Origin: Bradyrhizobium sp. JYMT SZCCT0428
Lineage (GTDB): Bacteria > Pseudomonadota > Alphaproteobacteria > Rhizobiales > Xanthobacteraceae
Direction of reading: 5' to 3'
DNA: 64,000 bases
Assembly: GCF_018131075.1 (NCBI RefSeq)
Contig: NZ_JAFCLS010000020.1
Location: 62,001-126,000, forward strand
The notes beneath the pieces are model-generated. The model was not told where the DNA came from and did no database searches. It saw only the letters and a program-made list of their open reading frames with translations. Every line of letters starts with the position of its first letter. The first letter of the stretch is position 1. The position numbers were made by a program, and so were the translations under genes. Below, piece after piece: positions 1 through 8,475 of the stretch.

Positions 1-342
1 CGTTTCAACATCAAGGGCAGCGCCGAATACCCGCGCTGGCTGCGCGCCTTCGTAAGCTCCGCGCAAATGATCTACCGCGAGCCGGTGGCGCATGAGATTC
101 CGCTGATCACGCGGCCGACCCTGTTCATCATGGGCGCCGACGACCACAACGCGCCGGGCAAAGCCAATGCGCCCGAAGCGCTGCGGCCGAAGATGGGCCA
201 CAACGCCGACCTCGCCAAAGCGCTCGCCGCCAAAATGCCGAACGCCCGCGCCGAGGTGATACCGGATACCGGGCATCTGGTGTTTCTGGAAGCGCCGGCG
301 AAATATAACGAGTTGCTGTTGGGGTTTCTCGGAGGTCGATAA
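1..342 (+). CDS. Alpha/beta hydrolase, C-terminal fragment (5' end outside window)
   Basis: The reading frame is open from the first base of the window, so only the last 113 residues are present. They read as the end of an alpha/beta-hydrolase fold: a strand with PTLFIMGADDHNAPGK (the usual place of the acid residue), then a helix, and DTGHLVFLEAP near the C-terminus, which supplies the catalytic His (GH). The nucleophile elbow is outside the window, so the substrate cannot be named. The gene is followed by a palindromic repeat and then by the convergent acyl-CoA carboxylase gene. Confidence 0.8.
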   Translation, partial: RFNIKGSAEYPRWLRAFVSSAQMIYREPVAHEIPLITRPTLFIMGADDHNAPGKANAPEALRPKMGHNADLAKALAAKMPNARAEVIPDTGHLVFLEAPAKYNELLLGFLGGR

Positions 343-347
343 CGCTG

Positions 348-435
348 CGTAGGATGGGTGGAGCGAAGCGATACCCATCAATTGCCGGCGCGAAGACCAA
401 AGATGGTGGGTTACGCTTCGCTAACCCACCCTACG
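348..435. repeat. Palindromic intergenic repeat
   Basis: The left arm (CGTAGGATGGGTGGAGCGAA at 348-367) is mirrored by a right arm ending CTAACCCACCCTACG at 435, with a short unpaired centre, so it can form an imperfect hairpin. It fills the gap between two convergent genes. I recognise the GGGTGGAGCGAAGCGA / CGCTTCGCTAACCCACC type as a widespread Bradyrhizobium intergenic palindrome; this is from memory, not from a search. Confidence 0.65.
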
Positions 436-449
436 AAGCTACGAAGCGC

Positions 450-1982
450 TCACAACGGCAAATTGTCGTGCTTCTTCGCCGGCATCTCGACCTTCTTATC
501 CCTAAGCATCGCCAGCGCCCTTGCGATCCGCTTCCTTGTCGAATGCGGCATGATGACGTCGTCGATGTAGCCACGTTCGGCGGCGATGAAGGGGGACAGA
601 AAGCGGTCTTCGTATTCCTTGGTGCGGGCAGCGATCGCATCGGAATCGCCGATGTCACTGCGGAAGATGATTTCCACCGCGCCCTTGGCGCCCATCACGG
701 CGATCTGGGCGGTCGGCCAGGCGTAGTTCATGTCGGCGCCGATTTCCTTGGACGCCATCACGTCGAACGCGCCGCCATAGGCCTTGCGGGTGATGACCGT
801 CACCAGCGGCACCGTGCATTGCGAATAGGCGAACAGCAGTTTGGCGCCGTGCTTGATCAGGCCGCCATATTCCTGCGCGGTGCCCGGCAGGAAGCCCGGC
901 ACGTCGACAAAGGTCACGATCGGGATGTTGAAGGCGTCGCAGAACCGAACGAAACGCGCGGCCTTGCGTGAGGCGTCCGAGTCGAGCACGCCCGCCAGCA
1001 CCATCGGCTGGTTGGCGACGAAGCCCACGGTGCGGCCGGCGATGCGGCCGAAACCCGTGACGATGTTTTTCGCAAAGGTTTCCGAGATCTCGAAGAAGTC
1101 GCCCTCGTCCACGACCTTGAGGATCAGTTCCTTCATGTCGTAGGGCTTGTTCGGATTGTCGGGGATCAGCGTATCCAGCGACATATCGAGGCGTTCGATA
1201 TTGTCGAAGCTCGGCCATTCCGGCACGCCGTCGGTGTTGTTAGAGGGCAGGAAGTCGATCAGCCGGCGCATCTGCAGCAGCGTCTCGACGTCGTTGTCGA
1301 ACGCGCCATCCGCGATCGAGGAACGCGTGGCGTGCACGGAGGCGCCGCCGAGTTCCTCGGCCGTGACCACCTCGTTGGTGACGGTTTTGACCACGTCGGG
1401 TCCGGTGACGAACATGTAGCTCGTGTTCTTCACCATGAAGATGAAGTCGGTCATCGCGGGCGAATAGACGTCGCCGCCGGCACAGGGGCCCATGATGACC
1501 GAGATCTGCGGGATCACGCCCGAGGCGATGACGTTGCGGCGGAACACGTAGGAATAGCCCGCAAGGGCAGCTACGCCTTCCTGGATGCGCGCGCCGCCGG
1601 CATCATAGAGCCCGATGATCGGCGCCCTCGCCTTCATCGCCATGTCCTGCAGCTTTGTAATTTTCAGCGCATGGGTCTCCGACAGGGAGCCGCCGAACAC
1701 GGTAAAATCCTTGGCGAACACGAAGGTCTTGCGGCCGTTCACGGTGCCCCAGCCGGTGACGACGCCGTCGCCGGGGATCTTGTTCTTTTCCATGCCGAAT
1801 TCGACCGAGCGGTGCTCGACGAACATGTCGAATTCCTCGAACGAGCCCTTGTCGAGCAGCAGTTCGATGCGCTCCCGCGCCGTCAGCTTGCCGCGGGCGT
1901 GCTGCGCCTCGATGCGCTTCTCGCCGCCACCGAGCTTGGCGCCGGCGCGCCGTTCTTCGAGGGTGTCCAGGATGTCTTTCAT
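450..1982 (-). CDS. pccB: Acyl-CoA (propionyl-CoA-type) carboxylase beta subunit
   Basis: This 510-residue carboxyltransferase transfers CO2 from biotin on the alpha subunit to an acyl-CoA, most likely propionyl-CoA to methylmalonyl-CoA. Both halves of the carboxyltransferase fold are visible: GLYDAGGARIQEGVAALAGY and GPCAGGDVYSPAMTDF in the N half, and VDVPGFLPGTAQEYGG with AYGGAFDVMASKEIGAD in the C half. Length is normal for the family. The frame stays open far upstream, but homology begins at MKDILDTLEERR, so the ATG at 1982 is chosen. No alpha (biotin carboxylase) subunit is in the window. Substrate preference between propionyl- and other acyl-CoAs is inferred from overall similarity. 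Confidence 0.9.
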   Translation of the reverse strand: MKDILDTLEERRAGAKLGGGEKRIEAQHARGKLTARERIELLLDKGSFEEFDMFVEHRSVEFGMEKNKIPGDGVVTGWGTVNGRKTFVFAKDFTVFGGSLSETHALKITKLQDMAMKARAPIIGLYDAGGARIQEGVAALAGYSYVFRRNVIASGVIPQISVIMGPCAGGDVYSPAMTDFIFMVKNTSYMFVTGPDVVKTVTNEVVTAEELGGASVHATRSSIADGAFDNDVETLLQMRRLIDFLPSNNTDGVPEWPSFDNIERLDMSLDTLIPDNPNKPYDMKELILKVVDEGDFFEISETFAKNIVTGFGRIAGRTVGFVANQPMVLAGVLDSDASRKAARFVRFCDAFNIPIVTFVDVPGFLPGTAQEYGGLIKHGAKLLFAYSQCTVPLVTVITRKAYGGAFDVMASKEIGADMNYAWPTAQIAVMGAKGAVEIIFRSDIGDSDAIAARTKEYEDRFLSPFIAAERGYIDDVIMPHSTRKRIARALAMLRDKKVEMPAKKHDNLPL

Positions 1983-2111
1983 GTGCTGCCGCCCGTCATA
2001 GGTCCGAATTGGCCGGGGTTCTAACACGGCCTTTTGCGAACCGGAAACACCCCTCCATGCCCTCTGGTACCGGTGCGGAAATGCACCTATATCCGCACCT
2101 CTGCACAGGGG

Positions 2112-2525
2112 ATGCAATTGACGGATACTGCGACCGCCGAGCCTGCCGGGACCGTTACCGGGGGCCTGCGAACCATGCTGCGGCTGGAAGGCCTGGCGCT
2201 GTTTTTGGGGATGACGCTGCTCTACTGGGTCTGGGACGGATCGTGGTGGGTCTATGCCGCCCTGTTCCTGGCGCCCGACCTCAGCTTCGCCGCCTATTTT
2301 TTCGGACCGCGCTTCGGGGCGATGCTCTACAACGCCGCCCACACCTACATGGTGCCGATGGCGCTGATGACGGTCGGCTTTGTCACGGCCGAGCCTTTGG
2401 TGCTGTCGATCGCGATGATCTGGCTCGCCCATATCGGCTTCGACCGCGCGCTGGGCTATGGGCTGAAATATACCACCGGGTTCGGCTTCACCCATCTCGG
2501 GCGGATCGGGAAGAAACCGACCTAG
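2112..2525 (+). CDS. DUF4260-type small membrane protein
   Basis: This 137-residue protein has about four hydrophobic segments and conserved-looking stretches (LEGLALFLGMTLLYW, FAAYFFGPRFGAMLYNAAHTY, AHIGFDRALGYGLKY) that match my memory of the DUF4260 family of unknown function. The ATG at 2112 follows AGGGG closely; an in-frame ATG at 2034 would add 26 unlikely residues. It is divergent from the carboxylase gene and ends shortly before the secreted hydrolase gene. Function is unknown. Confidence 0.75.
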   Translation: MQLTDTATAEPAGTVTGGLRTMLRLEGLALFLGMTLLYWVWDGSWWVYAALFLAPDLSFAAYFFGPRFGAMLYNAAHTYMVPMALMTVGFVTAEPLVLSIAMIWLAHIGFDRALGYGLKYTTGFGFTHLGRIGKKPT

Positions 2526-2600
2526 GGCTAACCGGTTTGACAGGCATTGCCCTGCTTGGTCTAGTTGCCCCCACAACGAAAAAACACTGGGGGCATACCG

Positions 2601-3602
2601 ATGCTGAGAGACTGGCGCTTTGCCGTCACGGCCGCGATCTGTTGCGGCGGGATTCTCCTGAGCTCGCTCGAGGCCAACGCGCAATCGATTCCGAAGGACG
2701 TCGCCGCGCGCACCGAGATCTATGCGATCCCGTCGCTGACGATTTCGGACCAGCAGTTTCTGAACGGCGACGCCAACGGCAAGCAGGTCACCGTCGCCGG
2801 TCAATTCCGCATCGCGCAAGGCACTGGAAAACTGCCGGTCGTGGTGCTGATGCACGGCTCGAGCGGCGTCGGCGCCGGGATGGATCCGTGGGTGCGTCAG
2901 CTCAACAGCCTGGGGATTTCGACCTTCGTGATCGACGGCTTCTCCGGCCGCGGCCTCACCGCTGTTGGCCCGAATCAGGGCCTGCTCGGCCGGCTCAATT
3001 TCATCGTCGACATCTACCGCTCGCTGGAGATCCTCGCCAAGCATCCGCGCGTCGACCCTGAGCGGATCGTGCTGATGGGATTTTCGCGCGGCGGACAGGC
3101 CACGCTCTACGCCAGCCTCGATCGCTTCAACAAACTGTGGAACAAGTCCGGCGCGCAATTCGCCGCCTACATCCCGTTCTATCCGGATTGCTCGACGAGC
3201 TATGCCACCGACACCGAAGTCGCGGCGCGTCCGATCCGGATCCATCACGGCACGCCTGACGATTATAATCCGGTGTCGAGCTGCAAGGCCTATCTGGCGC
3301 GGCTGCAGGAAGCCAAGCGCGACGTGGTGCTGACTGAATACCCGGATTCTCCGCACGGCTTCGATTCCGGCCTGCTCGGCCTCAGCACGACGACGGTCTC
3401 GGCCAACGCGCAGACCGCGCGCAGTTGCAAGCTCAGCGAGGGCGAAGGCGGCGTCTTGATGAACGCCGACACGAAGGCGCCGTTCAGCTACAAGGATGCC
3501 TGCATCGAACTCAACCCGCATGTCGGCGGCAACCCGGCGACCGCCGCGGAAGCGCGCAAGGCCGTGAGCGATTTTCTGCAGGCGCTGTTCAAATTGGGGT
3601 AG
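2601..3602 (+). CDS. Secreted dienelactone-hydrolase-like alpha/beta hydrolase
   Basis: The 333-residue product starts with a signal peptide (hydrophobic residues 8-22, then EANAQS), so it acts outside the cytoplasm. The hydrolase core shows LMHGSSGVG (oxyanion strand, residues 83-91), the nucleophile elbow GFSRGG with Ser162, and a C-terminal SPHGFDS carrying the likely catalytic His. The ATG at 2601 is preferred over an in-frame start at 2565 because it begins the signal peptide and follows a GGGGG stretch. The substrate is unknown; dienelactone hydrolase is only the closest fold group. A palindromic repeat follows. Confidence 0.8.
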   Translation: MLRDWRFAVTAAICCGGILLSSLEANAQSIPKDVAARTEIYAIPSLTISDQQFLNGDANGKQVTVAGQFRIAQGTGKLPVVVLMHGSSGVGAGMDPWVRQLNSLGISTFVIDGFSGRGLTAVGPNQGLLGRLNFIVDIYRSLEILAKHPRVDPERIVLMGFSRGGQATLYASLDRFNKLWNKSGAQFAAYIPFYPDCSTSYATDTEVAARPIRIHHGTPDDYNPVSSCKAYLARLQEAKRDVVLTEYPDSPHGFDSGLLGLSTTTVSANAQTARSCKLSEGEGGVLMNADTKAPFSYKDACIELNPHVGGNPATAAEARKAVSDFLQALFKLG

Positions 3603-3609
3603 CCGCTAG

Positions 3610-3697
3610 CATCGTCATTGCGAGCACAGCGAAGCAATCCATATCGACGAGCGATAGAATGGATTGCTTCGTCGCTTTGCTCCTCGCAATGACGATG
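3610..3697. repeat. Palindromic intergenic repeat (CATTGCGAG type)
   Basis: The left arm holds CGTCATTGCGAGCACAGCGA and the right arm ends GCTCCTCGCAATGACG, with GGATTGCTTCG and CGAAGCAATCC as the inner stem. It lies between two convergent genes. I recognise this as a dispersed palindrome frequent in Bradyrhizobium-type genomes; copy number was not computed. Confidence 0.65.
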
Positions 3698-3708
3698 GGG
3701 CAAGTCCT

Positions 3709-4911
3709 TCAAATCGCGACAATATCCGTGAGGCATTGCTGCGTCACCGTCATGCGCGCGGCGATGTGGGCGGGCTCCTTGCAATCCATGTTCATCGCGA
3801 ACACGGTTTGCATGTTGCCCTTCTCGGCCCAGCCGACCATCCAGCCCAGGGATGGCTTGCCCTGCTCGGCGCCCAGCAAACCGCTCTTGGCGCGGATCGT
3901 GGCGTCGCCGACTTTCGTTACGGGGAGGATGTCGCGCACCAGCTCCTGGCTGCGCTTGCTGACCGGCAGCACGCCGCGCCGCAACCGGTCGACGAAATCG
4001 ATCTGCTGGACGGGATCGATGCGCAGATTTCCGGTCAGCCAGAACTGATCGATGCCGCCGCCGATGTCGCGGTTGCCGTACTCGAACAGGTCGAGATATT
4101 TCTGCATCCGCACTAAGCCGATGCGCCGGGCGATCTCCTGATAGACCGGCACCGCGGAGACCGCGATCGGCGGCGCGGCGCGCAGATCCTTTACCGTTCC
4201 TACCGTCATCATCACCCTTATCTCTGATGTTGTGAGGTAGCGCGGGATGGTCACCACTTCGGGAGCCGGATAATCCAGCAAGACCGGCGCCTCTCCCACC
4301 GGCGCGGGAAAGCTGAACGTCGAAAACCTGGGATCGCCGGTGCGGATCTCGAACCGTCCATTGGCATGGACGCCACGCCGCCCGCCGAGTTCGGCCATGG
4401 CCTTGAGCGACCCAATCGTCGGCTTCCAGCCCTTGACGGAATAGGCGATCAGAACATCGTCAGCTGCAACAAGATCGGGCGCGCTGGCGCGCACCATCAA
4501 TTCAGCCAGCGATCCATAGAAGCCGATCGCAGGTGCAATCACCAGCTTCTTCGCCGTGGCCGCCTTGCCCAACTCCAGATGAAGCGCGTTGACGATCGAA
4601 GCATCGGTCGTGAAATCGAAATAGTGAATGCCCTGTTCTACCGCGAGCGAGGCCATCGGCATGGCCGTGGCCTGAAACGGCCCCGCGCAATTGACCACCG
4701 CGCTACAGCCGTTCAGGAACGCACGCAGTTCGTCGCTACGCGCGATATCGGCGGTGCGAACCTCCACGCCGTACAGCCCCTGCGCCGCGGCCTCCAGTTT
4801 GGCGCGATTGCGTCCGCCCAGAACCGGCACGAAGCCCCGATCCCGCAGTTCGGCCGCCACCATTTTCGCGGTGTGCCCCGCGCCGCCATAGATACCAATC
4901 TGCTTCGTCAT
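3709..4911 (-). CDS. Chimeric protein: saccharopine-dehydrogenase-like NAD(P)-binding domain fused to the C-terminal half of a class D beta-lactamase
   Basis: Numbered from the GTG one codon upstream (residue 1), residues 1-245 are an NAD(P)-binding reductase of the saccharopine-dehydrogenase-like group (IGIYGGAGHTAK, LGGRNRAKLEAA, VVNCAGPFQ). From about residue 252 to 401 the sequence is a class D (OXA) beta-lactamase: SAVPVYQEIARRIG (SxV motif, 253-255), YGNRDIGGGIDQFWLTG (YGN, 279-281), RAKSG (KSG, 343-345), LGWMVGW and FAMNMD. The N-terminal OXA part with the nucleophilic STFK serine is missing, as is the C half of the reductase. The ATG at 4911 is chosen as start because GGAGG lies 7 nt upstream. 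This looks like an in-frame deletion joining two adjacent genes. Beta-lactamase activity is unlikely; reductase activity is doubtful. Confidence 0.85.
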   Translation of the reverse strand: MTKQIGIYGGAGHTAKMVAAELRDRGFVPVLGGRNRAKLEAAAQGLYGVEVRTADIARSDELRAFLNGCSAVVNCAGPFQATAMPMASLAVEQGIHYFDFTTDASIVNALHLELGKAATAKKLVIAPAIGFYGSLAELMVRASAPDLVAADDVLIAYSVKGWKPTIGSLKAMAELGGRRGVHANGRFEIRTGDPRFSTFSFPAPVGEAPVLLDYPAPEVVTIPRYLTTSEIRVMMTVGTVKDLRAAPPIAVSAVPVYQEIARRIGLVRMQKYLDLFEYGNRDIGGGIDQFWLTGNLRIDPVQQIDFVDRLRRGVLPVSKRSQELVRDILPVTKVGDATIRAKSGLLGAEQGKPSLGWMVGWAEKGNMQTVFAMNMDCKEPAHIAARMTVTQQCLTDIVAI

Positions 4912-4949
4912 CACGGATCCTCCACTCGGCGTTTCGGACCCATAAACGC

Positions 4950-4990
4950 TACAGGTCTGTATCGCTTGATGTAGTACGGACAGGTCTGTA
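4950..4990. promoter_or_regulatory. Paired operator-like sites in the divergent TetR/chimera promoter
   Basis: TACAGGTCTGTA (4950-4961) and GACAGGTCTGTA (4979-4990) are near-identical copies of an imperfect palindrome (TACAG..CTGTA) 29 bp apart. They sit between the divergent chimera and tetR genes, where a TetR-family repressor usually binds. Binding by the neighbouring regulator is inferred. Confidence 0.65.
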
Positions 4991-5030
4991 CTGTCAAGCG
5001 ACGTGAGGGTTCCAAAGAGGATGCTGTGCG

Positions 5031-5648
5031 ATGGCGGAAGCGATCGAACCGACCAACAAGCGCCGGCCGCGGCAAAGCAGCCCGGTGCGCGAGAAGATTC
5101 TGAACGTGGCCAGCGAGCTATTTTACCGTGACGGCATTCGCGCGGTCGGGGTTGATACCGTCGTTGCCGAATCCGGCGCGGCCAAAACCAGCCTCTATCG
5201 CTGGTTCCCGACCAAGGACGATCTGGTGGCCGCGTTCCTGGAACGCGAGCACCGCGATTTCTTTGCGCACTGGGACAGGGTGGCTGCGGCGAACAAGGAT
5301 CGGCCGCGGCAGGAGTTGAGCGAACATTTGAAATGGCTCGCGGCCTACATCACCGGTCCGCGCTATCGCGGTTGCCCGTTTCTCAATATGGCGATCGAGT
5401 TTCCGCAGCCCGGCCTGCCCGGTCGCGCCGTTGCGCAGAAAAACAAGTCCGAGCTGCATCAGCGATTCCTGGCGCTCGCCAAGGCGATCAAGGCGAGATC
5501 GCCCGAGAACCTGGCCGATCAGCTTGTGCTGTTGATTGACGGTGCGTTTGCCAACAGCCAGGTGCTTGGCAAGAAGGGCCCGGCGCGGGCGCTTGTCGAA
5601 GGCGGGGAAGCGGTGATCGCGGTTGCGACCGGCACGAAGCGCAGCTAG
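5031..5648 (+). CDS. TetR/AcrR-family transcriptional regulator
   Basis: The 205-residue protein has the TetR helix-turn-helix at about residues 20-65 (VREKILNVASELFYRDGIRAVGV, then AAKTSLYRWFPTKDDLVAAFL), and an all-helical ligand domain with a GPRYRGCPFLNMAIEFP stretch typical of one TetR subgroup. It is divergent from the reductase/beta-lactamase chimera, and paired palindromes lie between them, so it probably represses itself and that gene. Its ligand is unknown. Its stop codon overlaps the stop of the convergent FlhB-like gene. Confidence 0.85.
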   Translation: MAEAIEPTNKRRPRQSSPVREKILNVASELFYRDGIRAVGVDTVVAESGAAKTSLYRWFPTKDDLVAAFLEREHRDFFAHWDRVAAANKDRPRQELSEHLKWLAAYITGPRYRGCPFLNMAIEFPQPGLPGRAVAQKNKSELHQRFLALAKAIKARSPENLADQLVLLIDGAFANSQVLGKKGPARALVEGGEAVIAVATGTKRS

Positions 5649-5911
5649 CGAATTCGTCCCGACAGCCGCAGCACGAAGATCAGCACTTCGGCGACCGCCT
5701 TGTAGAGTTCTTCCGGGATTTCGTCGCCGATCTCGACATGGGACAGCGCGCCCGCCAGCACCTCGTTCTCCTCGATCGGGATGTCGTGGGCCTTGGCGAG
5801 TTCGATGATCTTGGCGCCGATGGTGCCCTTGCCCTTGGCGACGACGCGCGGCGCGCCTTTCTTGTCGTAGTGCAGCGCGACCGCAAGCTGGTTTCGGAGC
5901 TCGACGCTCAT
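5645..5911 (-). CDS. Stand-alone FlhB/EscU-type cytoplasmic export-switch domain
   Basis: This 88-residue protein matches only the cytoplasmic C-terminal domain of FlhB/YscU export-switch proteins (LAVALHYDKKGAPRVVAKGKG, IGAKIIELAKAHDIPIEEN, LAGALSHVEIGDEIPEELY). The membrane part and the self-cleaving NPTH motif are absent: RNQ stands where PTHY would follow the cleavage site. The start ATG at 5911 overlaps the stop of the FliK-like gene (ATGA), so the two are translationally coupled. By family knowledge it could bind export substrates or FliK; its true role is unknown. Confidence 0.85.
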   Translation of the reverse strand: MSVELRNQLAVALHYDKKGAPRVVAKGKGTIGAKIIELAKAHDIPIEENEVLAGALSHVEIGDEIPEELYKAVAEVLIFVLRLSGRIR

Positions 5912-7488
5912 AGCGCGCGATCCAGGAAATGCCCGGCCTTGGCGGGGGCGGCCTGCGGCGGCGCGCCGTCGCGGATCACGATCTCGCCGGGCTGCAGTTC
6001 GGCTCTCGTGAGCGCCTGGCTCAAATCCGCAGCGCCCGCGCGCAGCTGCGCGGCGGTGGCCGGCCGCTCCGCCCACATTCGCACGGAAGTTTTTTCGCCG
6101 ACCAGCGACACCAGCGCATGGATCGGACCTGCCGGCTCGACGTCGAGCGAAAACCGCGCCCGCCACACCCGCTTGGCGGCCTCAGCCTCGCTGGCGCTGC
6201 CGTCGCGGGCAATCTCGAACTGCGCCATCGCCGTGCCTTGCGACGTCACGAACGGGATTTCGAAATTCCAGCGCGGCGTCGTCGCGTCGACCTTCGGCCC
6301 CGTCACATCGATGCGGTCCGGCAGCGAGGCGACCTGCAGCAGGGTCTGCCGCGCAATCGCGGCATCGGTTTCGTCGAGCAGATGATGGGCCGTGGTGGCA
6401 AGCGGCGCGTCGGGCGCGAGCGAGGGTGACGCGACCGGCTGCGCCGTCGGCGATGCGCCGCGAAACGGCGGCGGCGGCGTGTTGGTGTGAACGGTGACGT
6501 CGTCGCCGGGTGCCGCCTTCGATAGTGTTGCCGTGCGCGCGGGAGTGCCGAGCTGCTGCAGCGCTTCCTGCAGCAGGTTCATGGTCGCGCCCGCGCTCGG
6601 TCCGGAATTGAGGGCCTGGGCGAGCGCACCCTGCAGGCCGCCGCGCGTTTGGACCTGGTCCTGAGCCACAGCTAGCCGCGCTTGCGGCAGCAGGATTTCG
6701 TGGACGTCGAGATCGGGAGCCGCAGCAGGCGCGAGGCCGGCGGCGGCATTCGGCAAACCGGCCTGGGCCGGCGCCGCTTTCGTGGCCGTCGTTCCATCCG
6801 TACCGAGCGTGGATTGCAGCGTCTGGCGCAGCACGATCAGCGCGGCCTTCAGATCGGGCGCACCTGACGATGGCACCGCGCCCGAGGCCAGCGACGCCTC
6901 GAGGAAAATCCCGGATTTCTGGAACGCGGTCTTGATGTCGCCGCCGTCGAGATTCTGGTCGAGGCTGGTCTGTTGCGACAGCACCTGTGCAATGGCCGCT
7001 TGCAATTTCGGCGGCAGGTTCGCGGATGATACCGCAGCGCCGAGATTGGCGAATAATGGCGCGAGACTGTCCTGCTCGGTCGCCGCGCTCTGCGCCGCGA
7101 CCGACACCGCCGCGCGTTCCAGCGGCGTCAGGACGTTTTTGGAGGGTGCCACGATTGTCGGTCGGTTGGCCGCGGCATCGACCATCGCCTGCGGCGACAG
7201 CGTGACGGCATCATTGGCGACGCCGCCCTGCCCGACCAGCGCAAGCCTGATCCCGTCCTTGGTCTGCGACACCGCCAGTTGCAGCGACTGTCCCGCCTGC
7301 AGCGGAATCTCGGTGGCGACATCGATGGAGAGCGCGGCGATGGCGATCCGCACCAGATTGGCGTCGAGAATTTTCAGGACCTGCGCATTGACCACACTGC
7401 CCTGCGCCAGCACGAGTTCGGGCGCCACGCCACCGACCTCTTGGGCGGCAAGCACCGGAAGCACTGACTTGTTGATAGAGATCGCCAT
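5908..7488 (-). CDS. FliK-like flagellar hook-length-control-type protein
   Basis: The 526-residue protein has an Ala/Pro/Gln-rich low-complexity body and a more compact C-terminal region (about residues 385-505, with WNFEIPFVTSQGTAMAQFEI and LDVEPAGPIHALVSLVGEKTSVRMWAE) that fits the FliK C-terminal domain. No other flagellar genes lie in the window. It is coupled by a 4-bp overlap to the stand-alone FlhB-C-like gene; FliK and FlhB-C are direct partners in flagellar export switching, so the pair makes sense together. Whether it serves flagella or another export process cannot be told from the sequence. Confidence 0.7.
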   Translation of the reverse strand: MAISINKSVLPVLAAQEVGGVAPELVLAQGSVVNAQVLKILDANLVRIAIAALSIDVATEIPLQAGQSLQLAVSQTKDGIRLALVGQGGVANDAVTLSPQAMVDAAANRPTIVAPSKNVLTPLERAAVSVAAQSAATEQDSLAPLFANLGAAVSSANLPPKLQAAIAQVLSQQTSLDQNLDGGDIKTAFQKSGIFLEASLASGAVPSSGAPDLKAALIVLRQTLQSTLGTDGTTATKAAPAQAGLPNAAAGLAPAAAPDLDVHEILLPQARLAVAQDQVQTRGGLQGALAQALNSGPSAGATMNLLQEALQQLGTPARTATLSKAAPGDDVTVHTNTPPPPFRGASPTAQPVASPSLAPDAPLATTAHHLLDETDAAIARQTLLQVASLPDRIDVTGPKVDATTPRWNFEIPFVTSQGTAMAQFEIARDGSASEAEAAKRVWRARFSLDVEPAGPIHALVSLVGEKTSVRMWAERPATAAQLRAGAADLSQALTRAELQPGEIVIRDGAPPQAAPAKAGHFLDRAL

Positions 7489-7557
7489 ATCAGAGGTCTC
7501 GGCCAGGGCATCAGGCTACCCGGGCGTCGTAAACCTCTCGTTAACCGACCACCGGAT

Positions 7558-8334
7558 TCAAGGCTTCAAGGCCTTCAGAATGGTGACCGCGGCGGTGAAA
7601 TCGACCAGCCGGGCTGCCCTGCGGGCTGCGACCTCCTCGTCGAGGCCCCATTTTTCGATATTCCAGTCCTCATCGACATGGGCGGCGGCCCAGACCGCGT
7701 CGGCGTTGCGCACGCCGTGGAAGAGCGCCAGCGCCAGCAGCGCGGAGCCCGTCAGCGTCGTCACCACATGCAGCGCCGCGATCGACCAGGGATCAGTTGG
7801 GAACACCGCGCGCGCAGCCTGGATCGCAGGCTCCGGCTGGGTGACGTGCACGATCCCCTCGGCCAGCATGAAATGGGCGCCGAGTTCATTGGCGGCCCAG
7901 AACACCACGGGATCCCAATGCGCGGCTTCTTTTGCGACAAGCGCTTCGGGATGGCCGGCGCGATAGAACAGCAAATCGGTGCCGAGATATTTCGCGACGT
8001 CGTCGGCGACGGCGTCGACACGATCGACAACCCCCTCGCCGACGCTGTTGGCAAAGCGCGTCAGCGGCATCGTCAGGGGATTGATGGTCTCGACTTGCGC
8101 ATTCCATTCCGCCGCGATCGCCTCCGCAATAACAGCGTTGGGGGCGACGACATGGCGGCCGGAGGGCGTGCGGATCGGCTTGCCGTCGAGCGTGACAGTA
8201 AAGCCGCCATCCGCTTCACCGACGCCGGCACTGGTGTAAAAGCGCTTGCGCTGTGGCACGCGGGTCGCGCGCCGCACCGCCTCCTCGGGGTCGAACGGAG
8301 ATTGGCCGGCCACTTCATCGAATAATTCACGCAT
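7558..8334 (-). CDS. ATP12-family F1-ATPase assembly chaperone
   Basis: The 258-residue protein matches the ATP12 family: RKRFYTSAGVGEADGGFTV near the N-terminus, DGKPIRTPSGRHVVAPN, the AIAAEWNAQVETINPLTMPLTR block, and DLLFYRAGHPEALVAKEAAHWDPV. Known members bind the F1 alpha subunit before assembly of the ATP synthase; alphaproteobacteria commonly carry one. The ATG at 8334 gives a family-typical length. It stands alone here: the gene upstream is divergent and the FliK-like gene starts about 70 bp downstream. Confidence 0.88.
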   Translation of the reverse strand: MRELFDEVAGQSPFDPEEAVRRATRVPQRKRFYTSAGVGEADGGFTVTLDGKPIRTPSGRHVVAPNAVIAEAIAAEWNAQVETINPLTMPLTRFANSVGEGVVDRVDAVADDVAKYLGTDLLFYRAGHPEALVAKEAAHWDPVVFWAANELGAHFMLAEGIVHVTQPEPAIQAARAVFPTDPWSIAALHVVTTLTGSALLALALFHGVRNADAVWAAAHVDEDWNIEKWGLDEEVAARRAARLVDFTAAVTILKALKP

Positions 8335-8475
8335 CCGCGCCTTATAGCGCTTTTGGCCGAAATGGACACCGGTTCACGCCAAAAAACGCTTCAATTCGAG
8401 CCGTGCGCAAGGCTTTCGCCTGACGTCATTTGCCGCCAAAATGGGCGCGGTGAAACCAAGAAAGGTCCGCGAGCC

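Noticed and set aside
1983..3521. Upstream extension of the carboxylase frame to 3521
   Set aside because: It runs antisense through two real genes; homology and length place the start at 1982.
3709..4911. Calling this gene an active OXA beta-lactamase
   Set aside because: The STFK nucleophile region is absent, so resistance cannot be inferred.
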